The position numbers and the translations under genes are program-made. Below are positions 46,701-60,520 of a stretch of DNA of 64,000 nucleotides, piece after piece. The DNA comes from Mesaphorura yosii (taxonomy: Eukaryota > Arthropoda > Collembola > Poduromorpha > Tullbergiidae). The notes under the pieces are model-generated. The model searched no databases. It saw only the letters and a program-made list of their open reading frames with translations, and was not told the origin of the DNA. Each line of letters opens with the position of its first letter. The first letter of the stretch is position 1. The DNA is taken from NCBI GenBank assembly GCA_009869945.1, contig WIXG01000225.1, positions 62,001 to 126,000 of the forward strand, in the 5' to 3' direction.

Positions 46701-49700
46701 AACCACGTGGCATCTCAGCCTGCGGAGCGGAGGCGCGGCGGCCAGCATAATTCCCATCGTCATCCACCACGAAGGCAACACAACTCGCCGGGACCCAGTT
46801 GGGCTGGACACGGGCTGCTTCTACACTGGAACGGTGGCAGGCGACGAGACCAGCCTCGTGAGCGTCAGCCTCTGCCAGGGAATGGTGAGTTGAGTTCTTG
46901 CGCCCAGTCAAACTAATCAATTTCTAGGGTGGGTGCCATACAGCCGTACTCGATGAGACGATTGACATGAGAAGCTAATCAAGATACAATTAAAACAATA
47001 GGAAATTAACTCATTGTTGGTTTGGTCCTGGCCTGGCCTTGTGGCTGTGGCGTGGCAGGCATGTCTTGATTGGATTTGTCCAGGCATATGCGTACGCATT
47101 AGGGAATTGGCATTTCTACGCACAAACGCATGATTGCCATGTCCTTATTTAGAAGTGTGTCTATTGTTGATTGAGATCTGACAGCTCGTACATGAGTTAT
47201 GAATTAAAATGACATAATAACCCATTCAATTGTTACAATGTCAATACTCGACAACTCGACTTCGACTAGACTTGACTTGATTTTACGTTGAGTCCAACGA
47301 GTTTATAATTTGACGACGAGAATTTGCAAATGTGACAAGTTTCGGGCTGGCTAAGCTCCAGGAAGCTTTCACTTTCGCAAGCATATGTAGTTTTGCAGGG
47401 CTTTTTTGTGTTCAAGCAGAATTCTCCAATTCGCAATTCGTATTTCGCACTTCGCAAAAAACTGATATGCATATTCACAGTTCGCATATTCATTCATAGT
47501 CTGTTGTCAATCACGCCTCACCGCACGGAGACTCGAAGGAATTATTCACGAATGTCAATGTCAAAGGCAACTTTGCTTGTAAATAGACGTTTGCATTGTG
47601 TGGTCAACGCACAATTGGGCAATTGTGAATTTTATGGCCGTCAATAAAACTCAGCCCTTCACTTTGTTTGACGACCGTGACCGCGAACGCGAATTTCCAG
47701 TGAAGAGTGGCACAAGCGGTCGCGCTCGTAAAAACTCAGCTTACACACACGGAAACAAAAGGCAGACGCCAAACGCGTATTTCTCAGTCACGAGCTCATA
47801 AGCCACCAAGTTAACAAATGGGAACATTGTATTTGTAGCTGGGTTAATTGAAGTTTCATGCTTTTCGTGGAATTATCGCGCGTCGGCGCGTCCCGTAATT
47901 CCATTGTGTTGTTTTGGTCTTTTGGGCTTGGGCCATCGTAAAAATGTACGCCGGACACGCGAAATGCGAAATGCGTGGTTCGTGGTTCGGCTCGTGCGGC
48001 TGTGCATCTTCCATGTAGGAAGTGAGTCATTTATCCGCGTTCTTTGCATACTCAAAATCGAAAGGATTGATGATTTGCTTCTGCGTAAACCGTAAACATT
48101 CGGCTCGGCGTGGCATCAGCGACCGACCTTCAGCATTCAGCAGCTTGTCTGTTAATTGCTTCGTCGTGGTTGTCTGTAAAACTGCAAATGCAACAGGCAA
48201 CATACGCCGAAGCGGCATGTCGGGGATTTAATTAACCAGTGAATGAAATACAAAGTATTACAAAGTAGAGCCAAAGCCCTGCGCCTGCAACTGCAACAAA
48301 CAGCTCATAAACGCCACGCCGAGTCTCAAATTGTGTGCAATTTTATTACTTCCGTGTTACTGCTGGCTGCCGCCGTGCAGTGATTCAACTTTGGGCCAAT
48401 CTCTTAATTCATCGCCCGCCTGCCGTACGCTGCTGGTGTGTCTGGCCTGCTGCTGATCTGGAATTTGTCATTTCTGAAGCCCAGCCGTCTGTCTGCTGCT
48501 GCTGCTCTTTATGGCACGCACACACGGCTGTTAAGATGCATTAAATCTGAAGCTGAAGCACGCCGAAGTCAGAATTTGACGAGAGACATGATCCGTCGTC
48601 TCGATCGCTGCCCTGCCCTGACTAGCCCCAGAAGTAAACGACTGCAAATGCTATTAAAACTTGCATCTATCGACGGACATTTTCACTTTTTTTCCTGCCT
48701 GCCTGCTCATTAAAAATGTTGCGTTGCATAAAATCGCGTCTTGCCGCATTTTCATGCGTTTCAGGGGTCCAATTTTAATACCGCCTTGTTTTATGGCTGG
48801 TTGGCTGCTGCTCTGCCGCTGGTTTATTGCATTTTTGCATTTGCATCAAACAGCCAGACAAGACTTTGTATTTGTTATTGTTGTGCCTTGCCAGGGATCC
48901 AGATTCATAGCATGCGGGCGCGGGCCACGGGCCAGACGATTAAGACGAGGCAGACGAGGGCGTTGTCCGAATCATTTATTCTTATTCCACTGCGCTTGTT
49001 ACGCTTGTTATTATTAGGATCAGGATTTGAGTTCAGTCGGGCAACAGTTCCATGGTATGTAATGGGTGCACTTCATCTTCTCGCTCATTATTTCCGTATA
49101 ATCATCTCATTTTTCAAAACAAGCATAAAAACAACTCCAACTCAGTCTCGGAACTGCGATCCACTGCTCATCTTTACTACAGCGTACGTTAGTTTACGCT
49201 ATGCTGTTGTAGCTGTTCGCGTTCTCGTACGCGTACGCGTATTTTATTCCCCAAAATAAATCATGCAGCATTCCCGCATTCGCAATGCGATGCAGCCGTG
49301 CAGCGCAGGCCGACAGAGAAGTCGGTCGAGGCGATAGACGATTCTGAAGACTGAGCCACAGACTTGCTTAACCCGCGTTTCGGAGTAGTCGAATGCCATG
49401 CTATGCCGTGCCGTAATTTTTGGCAGTCAGACTGACATCGTCGTGTAATAATAAATACACAAGTCGAAGTCGAGCTCAAGACGCAAAGACGCGTCTTGCT
49501 GGCAAACGCAAATGCTGTGCCAGCATTTCAGCTTGGAGTTAGCGTTTAGCGACCGAAAGTTGTTAATAAACATTTCACATTGAATTACATGTGTAATGTT
49601 TTGAGTGCTCCTGCAATCCCAATACAAATACGTACAATGTGTACATAACACACGGAGCGGTGTTTATGAGAGCGACGAACTCCGACCGCCGCAGCAGCAG

Positions 49701-52700
49701 CCGTCTTGAGACGCTCGACGCGCGATGGGATGCGAGTTACGCGTTAAATGTGCATTTGCATCTTGATCCATTGCCATTCCATTTCACACATGATTAACAG
49801 GCCAATTCGCAGCCGATGACAGACTGACAGACTTCTACTATGCCGAATTACGCAACCACTTTTATGCACACGCGTATTTTGCATACTACAAACTGCAAAT
49901 ACATTGCGCATCTTCTAATGGCTTGTTTATTGCTTTCCAGACTGGACACATTCGTACCCGCACCGGAAGTTATTTCATTGAACCGCTGGACACGATGGGC
50001 ACGGCCACAGCACATGGCCAAGACCAGGACAAGTCTCTGCCGATTCTTCATAAGCTTTACAGACTCGGCGGCAACAGCAATTCTGACAATTCACACAATT
50101 CGTCGTCGTCTGACGAGATTCCAAGTCCAAAATTTCACGACGACGATTTTATTCACGGGGACAACAACAATGACGACGGTAAGCAAATGCTCCACCAACT
50201 TTTGTTCAAACTTAGTACTACTTTTTAGTGTTTTGGTTTATGATGGCCCGGTGCTTAAATCAACATGACGTAACTTGACTTGAAGTTGGAGTCGGACAAA
50301 AACTCCGTACTCATTGCTCGGTCGAGTGAATTCTTTTGTTGTTGAACTCGCTGGAAAGAACATCTTCATTTCTCCGAAGCCACACAGCACGACGCGATGT
50401 GAGAAAAGTTCCCAAGCCTGCCTGCCAAGTGTAAATTAAACTCGTTCTGTATTCTGTCCATCGCTCACAAATTAAATTAGCAAATTGCGTTAACTTTTAC
50501 GATCATCGCTTACAAGTTACATGTATCATGTAACAAATGGGCAGATCACCACCGTAGCCGGCCGAGCAGATGAGATGACAAGGCAACTTTTATGATGATG
50601 TGAGCCGAGTCGAGTCAGGCCGAGCTTCAAGCAGAATTTAATCATCTCTTCGAGAGTTGATTTGATGTTGATGATGATCGTCTTGTCGGTCGGCTAATCA
50701 AGCAAGCATCAAGCAAGCTTGACTCGGAGTGGACCGACGTGGATTCAATAAACATAATCTCAGACATTCATTGATAAACAGACGCGTACGGAGACGAAAC
50801 CACGAAGCAGTTGACGAAGGAGATGCGCTTGGCAGATGAAAGATCTGCTTTTCCGTGGCCGTGCCGTGTCGCGTTTCTTCTCGGGATCCACGTCGAAGTC
50901 TGGTCACGTCTTTTGCCGTGGCCGTCTTAGTCTTCCTGCACTCGAAGTTAATATTCTTGCTTAATCTTTAATCCATCATACACTTAATTCAATTCATGTA
51001 TTCGTATTCGTTCTCGTCGTAGACAGAGACGTGCCTTTCTCGTGTTATTCTTTAGCGTGTGATTAATTCTTTTATTTTTGGGGTTAAAAACTGGTTTTCT
51101 CCGACTACGACGAAGACCATGATGGCTTTTGTCTTGGTGCTGTGCTGGTGCTTGGATTCTTGTTCCTTTGTCTTGTCTTGTTTGTGTTCCTGGTGTTGGT
51201 GCTGAGAGAATTATTTCATCTCGACTCTCAGTCTGGGCCTGAGACCGTCTTGGTGAATAACTGATTGACACTCGGTCGTTGTCGCTGGTCACACAGCGCT
51301 ACTTCGTCGCTCAATTTATGTTGTCACTGCGCTGGGGAACTTGAATAAGAGCCCAGCAAACAGACCAGACAAAACAGTTAGCATGGTTAATAATGTTAAT
51401 GGTTAGCAAGGCAGGCAAGGCAGAGGCAGGCAAGTCCACTTTCAACTTCATTGCTAGACTTCTTATCCTCATAAATTACCTAATCGCTCACTGCTCGCCT
51501 GGTTTGATATCATGCTCGTCTTCATGCGCGCAGTCTGCGGGTGCCAAAAAACTCCTTTCCTCCGTAATCGCGCCCGTCTTCCCTGATTTATGCGTACGTA
51601 ACCCAAAACTTTTCGCAAATACGCTAAAATTTTATGTGAATTTGAATGCTTTCCGGCTTGAATGTCTCGCATAAATCTGCTGATCTGCTCTGCTCTAATG
51701 CAGAATCAGAATTTATGATCTCATTGCCCACTGCTTTCTGTTTAATGCGAATGCTTACCTCATTCATTATTCTTCGGCTATTCGCCGTGATCTTGTAGCA
51801 TTGCGTCGGAATTTGCAAGATCCGTGTTACAATGTTGTTGATGTTGTTAATCTGGTCGTTCACCCACCAGCAGCACCAGCAGATAGTTAAATTTAAGTGG
51901 CTTATCGACGAATGATTCCCTCACTCAAATTCCCGTGGCGTGGCGTGGTGAAGATTTTCTTGGCGCAGGCAAAGATAACCAGTTTCGGTTGTTCCGCAGC
52001 CAGCCAGCAAAATAAACAGCAAATTAGTTGTTAAGTACTACACTACTTGAATGAATGAGTTCCAAGATTATTAATTGCAGAATTGTTGCATAATTTGAGC
52101 TTGGAATCTGCTATCTGCACGGAAAATGAAATATGGAGACAAGTCAGGTTTCCTGGCTGGTACTGGAATAATTACAACGGACGAGCACGCACGCACAGCT
52201 CAAGAGATCAAGTTTTCCGTCCGTGTTTGTGTAAAATCTCGACAGCACTCGGATTGCCAGCATTTCATTCATTTAAGACTTTAGTCGAGTCAGGCAAGGG
52301 ATTAATTACGCTCATAACTTTAAGTTTCCTTTTGTTTTCACTTCAGCTCATCTTTCGCGAAGAAGAAAAATTGCCACGCTAAGCGGGGATGACATTAATC
52401 ACCATCATCAAGCCGAGCATAGAGAGAACGTCGAAATTAATTATGGCAGAGGCCGGAGAAGGACGAAACGGTCCATGTCACGCGAGCGCCACATCGAACT
52501 CATGGTTGTGACCGACTCTACGATGAGCGCCTACCACGGAGAAAACCTTAAGCACTACGTTCTCACGCTCCTCTCCATCGTCGCGCTGATTTACTCCGAT
52601 GCGAGCATCGGAAACCCGATGAACGTGGCGCTCGTCAAATTCCATATACTCAAAGACGTGGATTTCATCTGGAAGGAAAAGACGGCGGCGGCGACGACGG

Positions 52701-55700
52701 CGAGCGGCTATCCGCAAAGTGACATGTACAATCACTACAATTCTATCGAAAGCCACGGCCATGGCCTTGGCCATCAGCATCACAGCAGCAGCAGCGGTTC
52801 AGCATCGGCATCTGCCGTGAATTATGGGATCAGTGCCTCGGAAATGCTGCGCAACTTTTGCAAGTGGCAGAAGGAGCACAACCACGCCGACGACTCGAGC
52901 CCGCTCCACCACGACACTGCGCTCCTCCTAACGCGAGAGACAATCTGCCGGAATCCATGGCTTCAAAAGTGTGATACGCTGGGGCTCGCCGAGCTGGGCA
53001 CGATGTGTGATAACTACGCGAGCTGCGCAATTGTGCAGGACAACGGACTCTCGGCCGCTTTCACGATCGCGCATGAACTCGGACATGTGTAAGCATTAAT
53101 TTGTAATTTCAAATTGCAATGCAATGAATGAAGTGCATTAATTACGGACCGGAGCATGATTTTTGTATTTCTGTGCTGTTCGCATTTCTCATTGTATTAA
53201 ATTACAGGATGAATATGCCACATGATGATGATGTCAAGTGCCTGGGATTTCTTGGGAATTCAGCTGCAGACTCCACGTCGGCATACCGAATGGATTCTGG
53301 TCCCGGTAGCGCCCCAAGCTTGAATATATTCGCCTCATCTGCGTCCGCTTCTTCGTCTGCTCCTTCTCAATCTCAGGACGCATCATCTTCCTCAGGTGCA
53401 GGTGCTGGCGTCGGCATTGGCACTTCTTCGACGTCCACCCGATCAGTCACCGCTCATTATGTAATGTCACGTATGCTGGATCACAACACGTACCCGTGGG
53501 CATGGAGCAAGTGTTCGAGACATTATTTGACGGAGTTTCTTGAGTAAGGCAGGCGAAAGTGCCAATTATTAAGCGCAATCTGTAATTTGCACCTTTGCCT
53601 TCGCAATGCACGGCATGCATCTGTTTTATTTCACAGTGCAGGTCACGGTCTTTGTCTGGAAGATCGCCCGCCCTCAAACCTCCTGCAAGCCGTCCAGGCG
53701 CAGAACCAGCGGCGTCAACCTGGTGAAATCTTCTCGAAAGACAGACAATGCGAACTTGTATTTGGTCCGGACTCGCAACTCTGCTCATATATGGTAATCA
53801 ATTAATTACGTGCAGCATGCTCGTAAATCTGTTTGCCATCTGTACGCGAATAATGCGAAAAGTGCGAATGCGAAATTCAAAATGCGAAATAAACGCACCA
53901 AGTTTTGCGGCTACACGATTTGTGAGATTTATGGTCGACGGGATGGCGAGCTGATGGATTTATGAACGGAACGAGCTTCATCACTCATAAAATCCATTTC
54001 TGGCTGCGTCTGGCGTGGAGTGCGTGGACGGTTTTTAAGCGTACAGACAGGAGGGCAGGCAGACGACGCCTACAACTCGCACTCGCCTGCATTGATTGAA
54101 GCAGTGCCCGTTCCTGCCTGCCCCTTCTTAATTAACTCGCATTGTACGCTACGGCTGCTTAATTATGTTTGTATTCTTCCTTAATGAAAACGAAATGCAA
54201 CTTGACATTAAATTCCATTGTTTAACGAAGGGCGGAACGTGTAAACAGTACACATAAACTTTGCGAGTTTGCGGCGAGATTGTGTGGGATTTTAAGTGCT
54301 AAAATGCTATATACTACGGCTATGCTAAATCTTTTCGGTCGGTGTTTCTGGCATTTCTGTTTCATTGATGAGCAAAGATCAGATCAAGTTTCTCTGTCTT
54401 TTCTGCGTTAAAAAGCAAATGCAAGAGGATCGTCTCGAATTTAATTAGATAAGCACATAAACAAGTTTCCATTGCCATTCATTGCGGCCGCGTAAGCGAT
54501 TACATGAATTATCATAATTATGAATTATAATGCGAGTACGACTACGAATACGCGCTCGCGGTTCTACAAACCAGCTTTTGTTAATGATCTTGTTCTCTAA
54601 ACTCCAAATACTAACTGCAATCGCAGTCGCAAAATGCTAAATCGCCATTAGTCAGCCTACGCTCGTATAATTTGAGCCTAATGGACCGTAATTAAGCGGA
54701 TGAGTGTGGGATGGCGATGGCTCGCTCAAAGCCGCTATAAATCAATTACACGTGCTTGTGCTTGGCTCACATTGGCGCATTGTTCATGGCTGATTGGCTT
54801 TTGTTTGCACTTTGTTTTCTTTATTCCAGCCCGTCTGCCGGCGTCTCTGGTGCACTTCCGACGAGATTGATGGCTGCCGGACCCAGCACATGCCCTGGGC
54901 CGACGGGACTCCGTGCACTCCGTCCGGCCACAAATGGTGTCAGCGCGGGGCGTGCGTGCTCAAGGATCTGGAGCAGTTGCGCGTCGTGGACGGAGATTGG
55001 GGCCACTGGAAACCGTGAGTGCCATGGTGTCAGAGATTATCAGAACTCATCGTTATTTATGTTGCCACATTGAATGAGTTTTTGCGTCTGCGTCTTGCCC
55101 ACAGATTTGGCCCTTGCTCAAGATCGTGTTCTGGTGGTGTGAGAAGGTCAACGCGAGAGTGCGATAATCCACCGCCTTCGAACGGTGGAAAGTAAGTTGC
55201 ACAATTTTTCTTTTGCTTAATGCGTATTGCGTATTCGTATTCACTGTTTACTGTGGTTGTGGTTCAAGTGTTTGACGAAGGTCGTAGGTCAATGTTTCTC
55301 TGCTTGTCTAACACATTTATGTCAATCAACCACCAATTAATCATTTACATACACTGATAACAGAGACTATGCCAGATTAAACCATTCCGTTTTGCATTTG
55401 CAGATACTGCATTGGTCCACGGATCCGTTACGAGTCCTGCAGCACTCACGACTGCCCCGGCGAGCACAGAGACTTCCGAGCCGAGCAGTGTGCCCAGTTC
55501 AACAACGACAACTTTAACATTCAAGGCCTGCCCCGCAATGTGACGTGGGTGCCCAAGTACACTGGAATCATCACGAAAGACCGCTGCAAGCTCTTCTGCC
55601 GTGTCGGCGGGTCCAGCGCTTATTACCTCCTCCGTGAGAAGGTCATTGACGGCACACCTTGCGCCCCCGACACCTTCGACGTCTGTGTAAACGGCGCATG

Positions 55701-58700
55701 CCTCCCTGCAGGCTGTGATCGCAAGCTCCATTCAACCAAAGTGCTGGACGCGTGTGGAATCTGCAATGGCGACTCCAGCACATGTAGAACTCATTCAGGG
55801 TCGTACAACGACACGAAGTACGGCTACAACACAGTCGTCCGAATTCCGGCTGGTGCTTCAAATCTCGATGTGAGACAGCGAGGCGCGAATGACTCGGCGC
55901 GTGATGATAATTACCTGGCCATCATGGATCCGGCGACGAACGAATACCTCCTCAACGGCCACTTTGTGGTGTCCATGTTTCGCAAGACGATTCACGCAAT
56001 GGGGTCCACACTAGAGTATTCGGGCTCGGATTCGGCGACCGAGCGAATCAACGCAACCCTGCCTCTCAAAAACGACTTGATCGTGCAGGTTCTGTCTGTC
56101 GGCAAGCTCTGGCAGCCTGACATCCGATACCAGTACGTGATATCGACGGGAGCTGGTGGAGGAGGCAACGACCAGCCGGAAATCAGCTACAGGTGGGTGC
56201 TGAGCGACGATGAATACACGGAATGCTCCAGAATTTGTCAAGGCACGAGAAGCAGACCGTACATTTGCGTACGGCGGCTCCGCCAAAGTCCTTCGTCTCA
56301 AGTGCAAGTGGAAAGTGCGTACTGCTCGGGAGATCCTCCGTCCCAGGCACGACTTGACGTCGACTGCAATACTGACTGCGTGCTGAAGTGGAGCTGTGCG
56401 ATGGCTGGCAATGGGGACTGCTCCCGAGAAGCCATGACCTGCGTAAAGTTCGTGTCGGTCCAAAATACGAGCATGGTGGTGCCTTCAGAGCATTGCCTCA
56501 GCAGCGGCTTGCCCCGAGAATGTGACGACTGCCCAATCCTGGCGGCTGTGGCGCCTCCTTCCCCGCCTGAATGGTCGGCGTGCAGTCGAGTGTGTGGCGA
56601 AGGAGTGCAGACGTGCAAAAATAACTGCGAGGGTCAATCACAGCAAGTGAGGAGGTGCAACAAAGGGCCGTGTGGTCAATGGCGAATCAGCGAATGGAGT
56701 CCGGTAAGGTCACCATTACTTTCCTGTGCCAAATCCAAGTGACGGGACGCATTCCTTTGTTGAATTCTCCAGTGTTCGACCACGTGCGGCTCGCATGGGG
56801 TGCATCGGGCTCTGTACGCCTGCCACCACTCGGACGGATCTCTCCTCCCTCATGAATACTGCACCGGCACTGACTCACCAAAACCGGTCGTCGAACGCAA
56901 ATGTGAAAACCCGCCTTGCAATCTGCAGTGGATTGTCGGAGAATGGAGTCAGGTATAGTAAAATCCTTTTACTTATTTCTTATTTCATGAATAAATGTAC
57001 ACCGATTTTGAGTTTCCTTTACATCTACACTCGTTTTTATCTCAGTGTTCTGGAACATGCGGCTCTGGTCGAATGCACCGGCAAGTCCAGTGCGTTCGTG
57101 AGTCTGGGACTGTGAACGAGCGTTATTGCGACCAGCTCCTGAAGCCACTGTCGGAGTCGGAGTGTCGACACCGAGAAGAGTGTCCAAGTCCAAGGAGCAT
57201 GACGCATACGCACGCCGTCGGCAGCGTCAGCAAGCTCGCAAGCGCAAACTCAAATTCAAATTCGCGCAACTACGAAATCTCAAATGAAGTTGGGCCCTTT
57301 GACACTGGCCCTGGACGGAGCAGTGTCAGTGTCCTTGCCAGTGGTGGCATTGGAGGAGCGATCATCGACTGGATTGCTGAGGCCTGGTCGGAGTGCGAGA
57401 GCGAGACGAATTTCCGAGTTTACCGCCGACGAAAAGTGTACTGCGCCAGCGGCGAGCTGCAGTGCGCGGCCGTGAAGAGGCCTGCAGCCATCGAGGAGTG
57501 TGTAGGCGCCTGGTGGATCAGCGACTGGGGGATTTGCAACACAACCTGCGGTGAAGGCATCGAAACACGCACCGTCCGATGCCCCATCGGCCAGTTGTGC
57601 GCAGAATCAGCTCGACCGACTCAAACTCGGCGCCCGTGCATCAACAATTCCAAATGCAAGTATCGCCGAGGGTTCACGGATGGCTGGAACATTGGTGCAT
57701 GGGGCAAGTGTTCGAAGCTGTGTGGTGGAGGCGTAAAACTCCGTCAAGTTGTTTGCGTCACGCCGACCGTGGCCGACCACTGTAAGGACAAGCCTGTTGA
57801 AATGATGGCGTGCAACTCAGATCCTTGCCCCGTTTGGTACACCGGCTCCTGGTCGGAGTGCACCGTCGACTGTGGAGGCGGCGGGCATCAAGAACGGAAT
57901 GTGCAGTGCCGAGACACAAACAACGTCGTTCAGCCAGACGATCACTGCGCCCACTTTTCAATCAAGCCCAACTCGACGCAGGAATGCGGGACGAAGGAAT
58001 GCGTGCCGGTTCAGCACAAGAATTTGCATGGAAACTGGGTGACGAGATGGACAGTCGGAGCGTGGAGCAACTGCAGCAAGACTTGTGGGAAGGGAATCAA
58101 ACGGAGACTGGTGCAATGCACGCGTTTAGATCGAGCCAGGCCAAGTAGCTCGTTAACAGTCGTCAACGACACAGAATGCAGCGCTGGTCACGGTCACGCG
58201 GGTCGCCATACACACTCCAACAACAATGTGGCCGGGAAGAAGAAAGCTAAACCACGAGAGCAACGAGGCTGCGCCAGATTTCCATGCCCACACAAATGGG
58301 TGACTTCCGAATGGTCCGAGTGCTCTACAACGTGTGGCTACGGCTTGCAGCAGAGGTCCGTGGGCTGCCATCGTGTGAATAAGTACGGCTGGGTCGATCC
58401 GGATCCTGTGTCCTCAGGTTGTGAGTCTTTGGGGCCCCAACCACAAGCATACCGTTATTGCCGGTACTCCGTTGACTGCTCGCCGCGAACTTTGTACCGA
58501 TGGGTTGTGTCCGACTGGTCAGAATGCCCACCGGCGTCCAGCTCCAAATGCGGGCGTGAGTACAAACAGAAGAGGAAGGTCTACTGCGCCCTGAACTCAA
58601 CTGGGACGCGGGTCGGTGGTAGTTTCTGTGGCAAGGAGCACAAACCCGTCCGGAGACGAGCGTGCCCCAGAAAATCTTGCAAGCTGAGTTCGTGTGCGGA

Positions 58701-59467
58701 CAAACACCGAGACGGGGAGTACATGATGTGGGCCGGAGGTGCCAACATTAGCATTTACTGTAGCAGTGCCCATCACAGCGATAATAGCGTGCACACCCAC
58801 CCGATTCGACGTCGAGAGTATCTGACATTGCCCGAACATGACAATTTCGCGGAGTTTTACGGCAAAAGACTGATACGACCCGACACTTGCCCGGCCAACG
58901 GACAGAGACTGGACAGCTGCGAGTGTGTGGAAGATGTGAACCACCGAATCGGGTACACGAAATGGGAAAAAGTCCGGATTGACATCGATCGCCTGATTGT
59001 TGACGGTAAGTTGAGGAGCTTGAGCTGGCATGGCGTGTCTTTCATGATTAAATGGGTGAAACCGAATTTCATTGACAGTTGACGACATGACCTACACGCG
59101 ACAGATATCCGGCTCGCCAATCCCATTCGGAAGTTCGGGTGACTGCTACAGTAATTTAAATTGCCCACAAGGTCAATTCAGTATAAACCTCCAAGGGACT
59201 GGACTCCAGGTGGATCCGGCTACGACTTGGACCAGCCAAGGGCATAAAGCCGCAATGTGGATCAACAAATCAGAGGTAGTTTAAGAACCAACATGGCCAA
59301 CGGCGAAAATCAACATCAAATCCTTAGCATTAGTTGAAAATTGTGAGTAATAAATTGAAAATGCGTAATTTTTTTAGGACAACGTCCGTGTCACGGGCAA
59401 ATGTGGAGGTTATTGTGGAAGCTGTGCTCCGAATCGGCTCCCGGGTCTCAAGCTGCAGCCGCTATAG
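43754..59467 (+). CDS. ADAMTS metalloprotease of the GON-1 / ADAMTS9/20 class
   Basis: Secreted matrix protease with roles in cell migration and proteoglycan turnover in this class. Thirteen exons: 43754-43976, 46232-46884, 49941-50178, 52347-53088, 53208-53543, 53637-53793, 54830-55014, 55105-55191, 55404-56703, 56773-56952, 57046-59005, 59079-59275, 59378-59467. The sum is 6348 bases (2115 residues) with every phase matched. Order: short basic N-terminus and one hydrophobic span at about 27-52; prodomain (YVTPYKLPPD, CFYTGTVAGDE); furin site RRRTKR at about 413; protease with zinc site HELGHVMNMPHDD at about 614 and Met-turn-like YVMSRML; disintegrin/Cys-rich region (VCRRLWC); first TSP1 repeat; spacer; about a dozen further TSP1-like repeats (WSACSRVCGEG, WSNCSKTCGKG and others); C-terminal GON domain from about 1912 (CECVEDVNHRIGYTKW to PGLKLQPL). 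Exon 1 resembles a signal anchor, not a cleaved signal peptide. Confidence 0.93.
43977..54829 (+). other. Large introns of the ADAMTS gene
   Basis: Introns 1, 2, 3 and 6 are 2.3, 3.1, 2.2 and 1.0 kb, far larger than others in the window. They are AT-rich with scattered Gln-, Ala- or Ser-coding simple repeats. I recognise no nested gene, RNA or transposon in them. Confidence 0.5.
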
Positions 59468-60520
59468 CTCCAGATGTTCAGTCCAATGACTCCAGCGGCC
59501 CAGTTCGTCCAATTGCAATCGCCTGCGTCGTTCTAGAATGGAAGCTGCCAACAGTATTTCTTGCTTTTCAAGTGCAATCACAAATCTCTAGTCCTTAGCC
59601 ATTAATTAAAGTACTTAGCAGCTAGCTAGTTAGTGTAGATTATAGGAAGTAGCTTTCGGTTCCGCGTCTTCGCCTTAGCCTTCGACTTCGTTAATGATAT
59701 AATGGTAATAACTGCGTTTAGTTTCGTTTTAGCGCGTGTTCAGGTTTTCTATTGATTTGTTAATAATACTCAGTAATATGCCGCGCGTTATTTACGTGTT
59801 ACGCGTAAATTACGGATAAATGCGATACGATTACGATAAGTGGTTTTGTTGCGGGTAACAATAATTTGATACTTGTACTTAAATGCCAATGCGATTATAA
59901 TTCATGATTCTTGATTAATTAAGTTTACTATGCAACTGCCATGTTACAGCATTATTATCTTGTTACGAAACTGCATCACTGCCTGCTCCGTGCTTACGCC
60001 AATAATAAAGAGCAAGATTCTCCTCTTTACGCTGCCTATTGTATTAGCGATATCGTTTGTGATATATCGCATCCTTGAAATATTCGTGCGCGAACAGGTT
60101 GAACTTAATGCTATCATTTGCGTATACAGCCTCATTTATTTTTCCTATATCATTTGGAAATCGGAAATCGTTGAGCATTGATATCAGTTATTTGAGGTAA
60201 CAGCTAATTAAGTGATTTCTTGGATCAAAATTATCGAAAAGAAGTGGTACGGCCCGTGAAAAGGAAAATCGTGAGTCTCTGTTCTGGTCATTTTTGATTG
60301 AAGCCTCTGAGAAATTAGCAGTTTCGCTAAAATCTGCATCATCCGGATCCAATACCCGATTGCTGAAATTAGTACTGTAAGCAAATTGGAGTTCTTCGAA
60401 GCCTATTTCAACTAACTTTCAGAATCAACCGGACGAAACTGTAAACTTGTTACTACACATGAAATTCCATTCATCATTGATTTTTACAGTGTCTTCAGTT
60501 CATTTATCGTTATCAGGAAA
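59468..60520. other. ADAMTS 3' region and intergenic stretch
   Basis: No supported gene. An open frame at 59930-60181 encodes a hydrophobic 83-residue peptide, but it is AT-driven, without splice partners or motif, and is not called. Confidence 0.5.

Noticed and set aside
59930-60181. Small hydrophobic open frame of 83 codons
   Set aside because: Hydrophobicity follows from AT-rich codons. There is no conserved motif, and it sits just downstream of the ADAMTS gene, probably in its 3' region.
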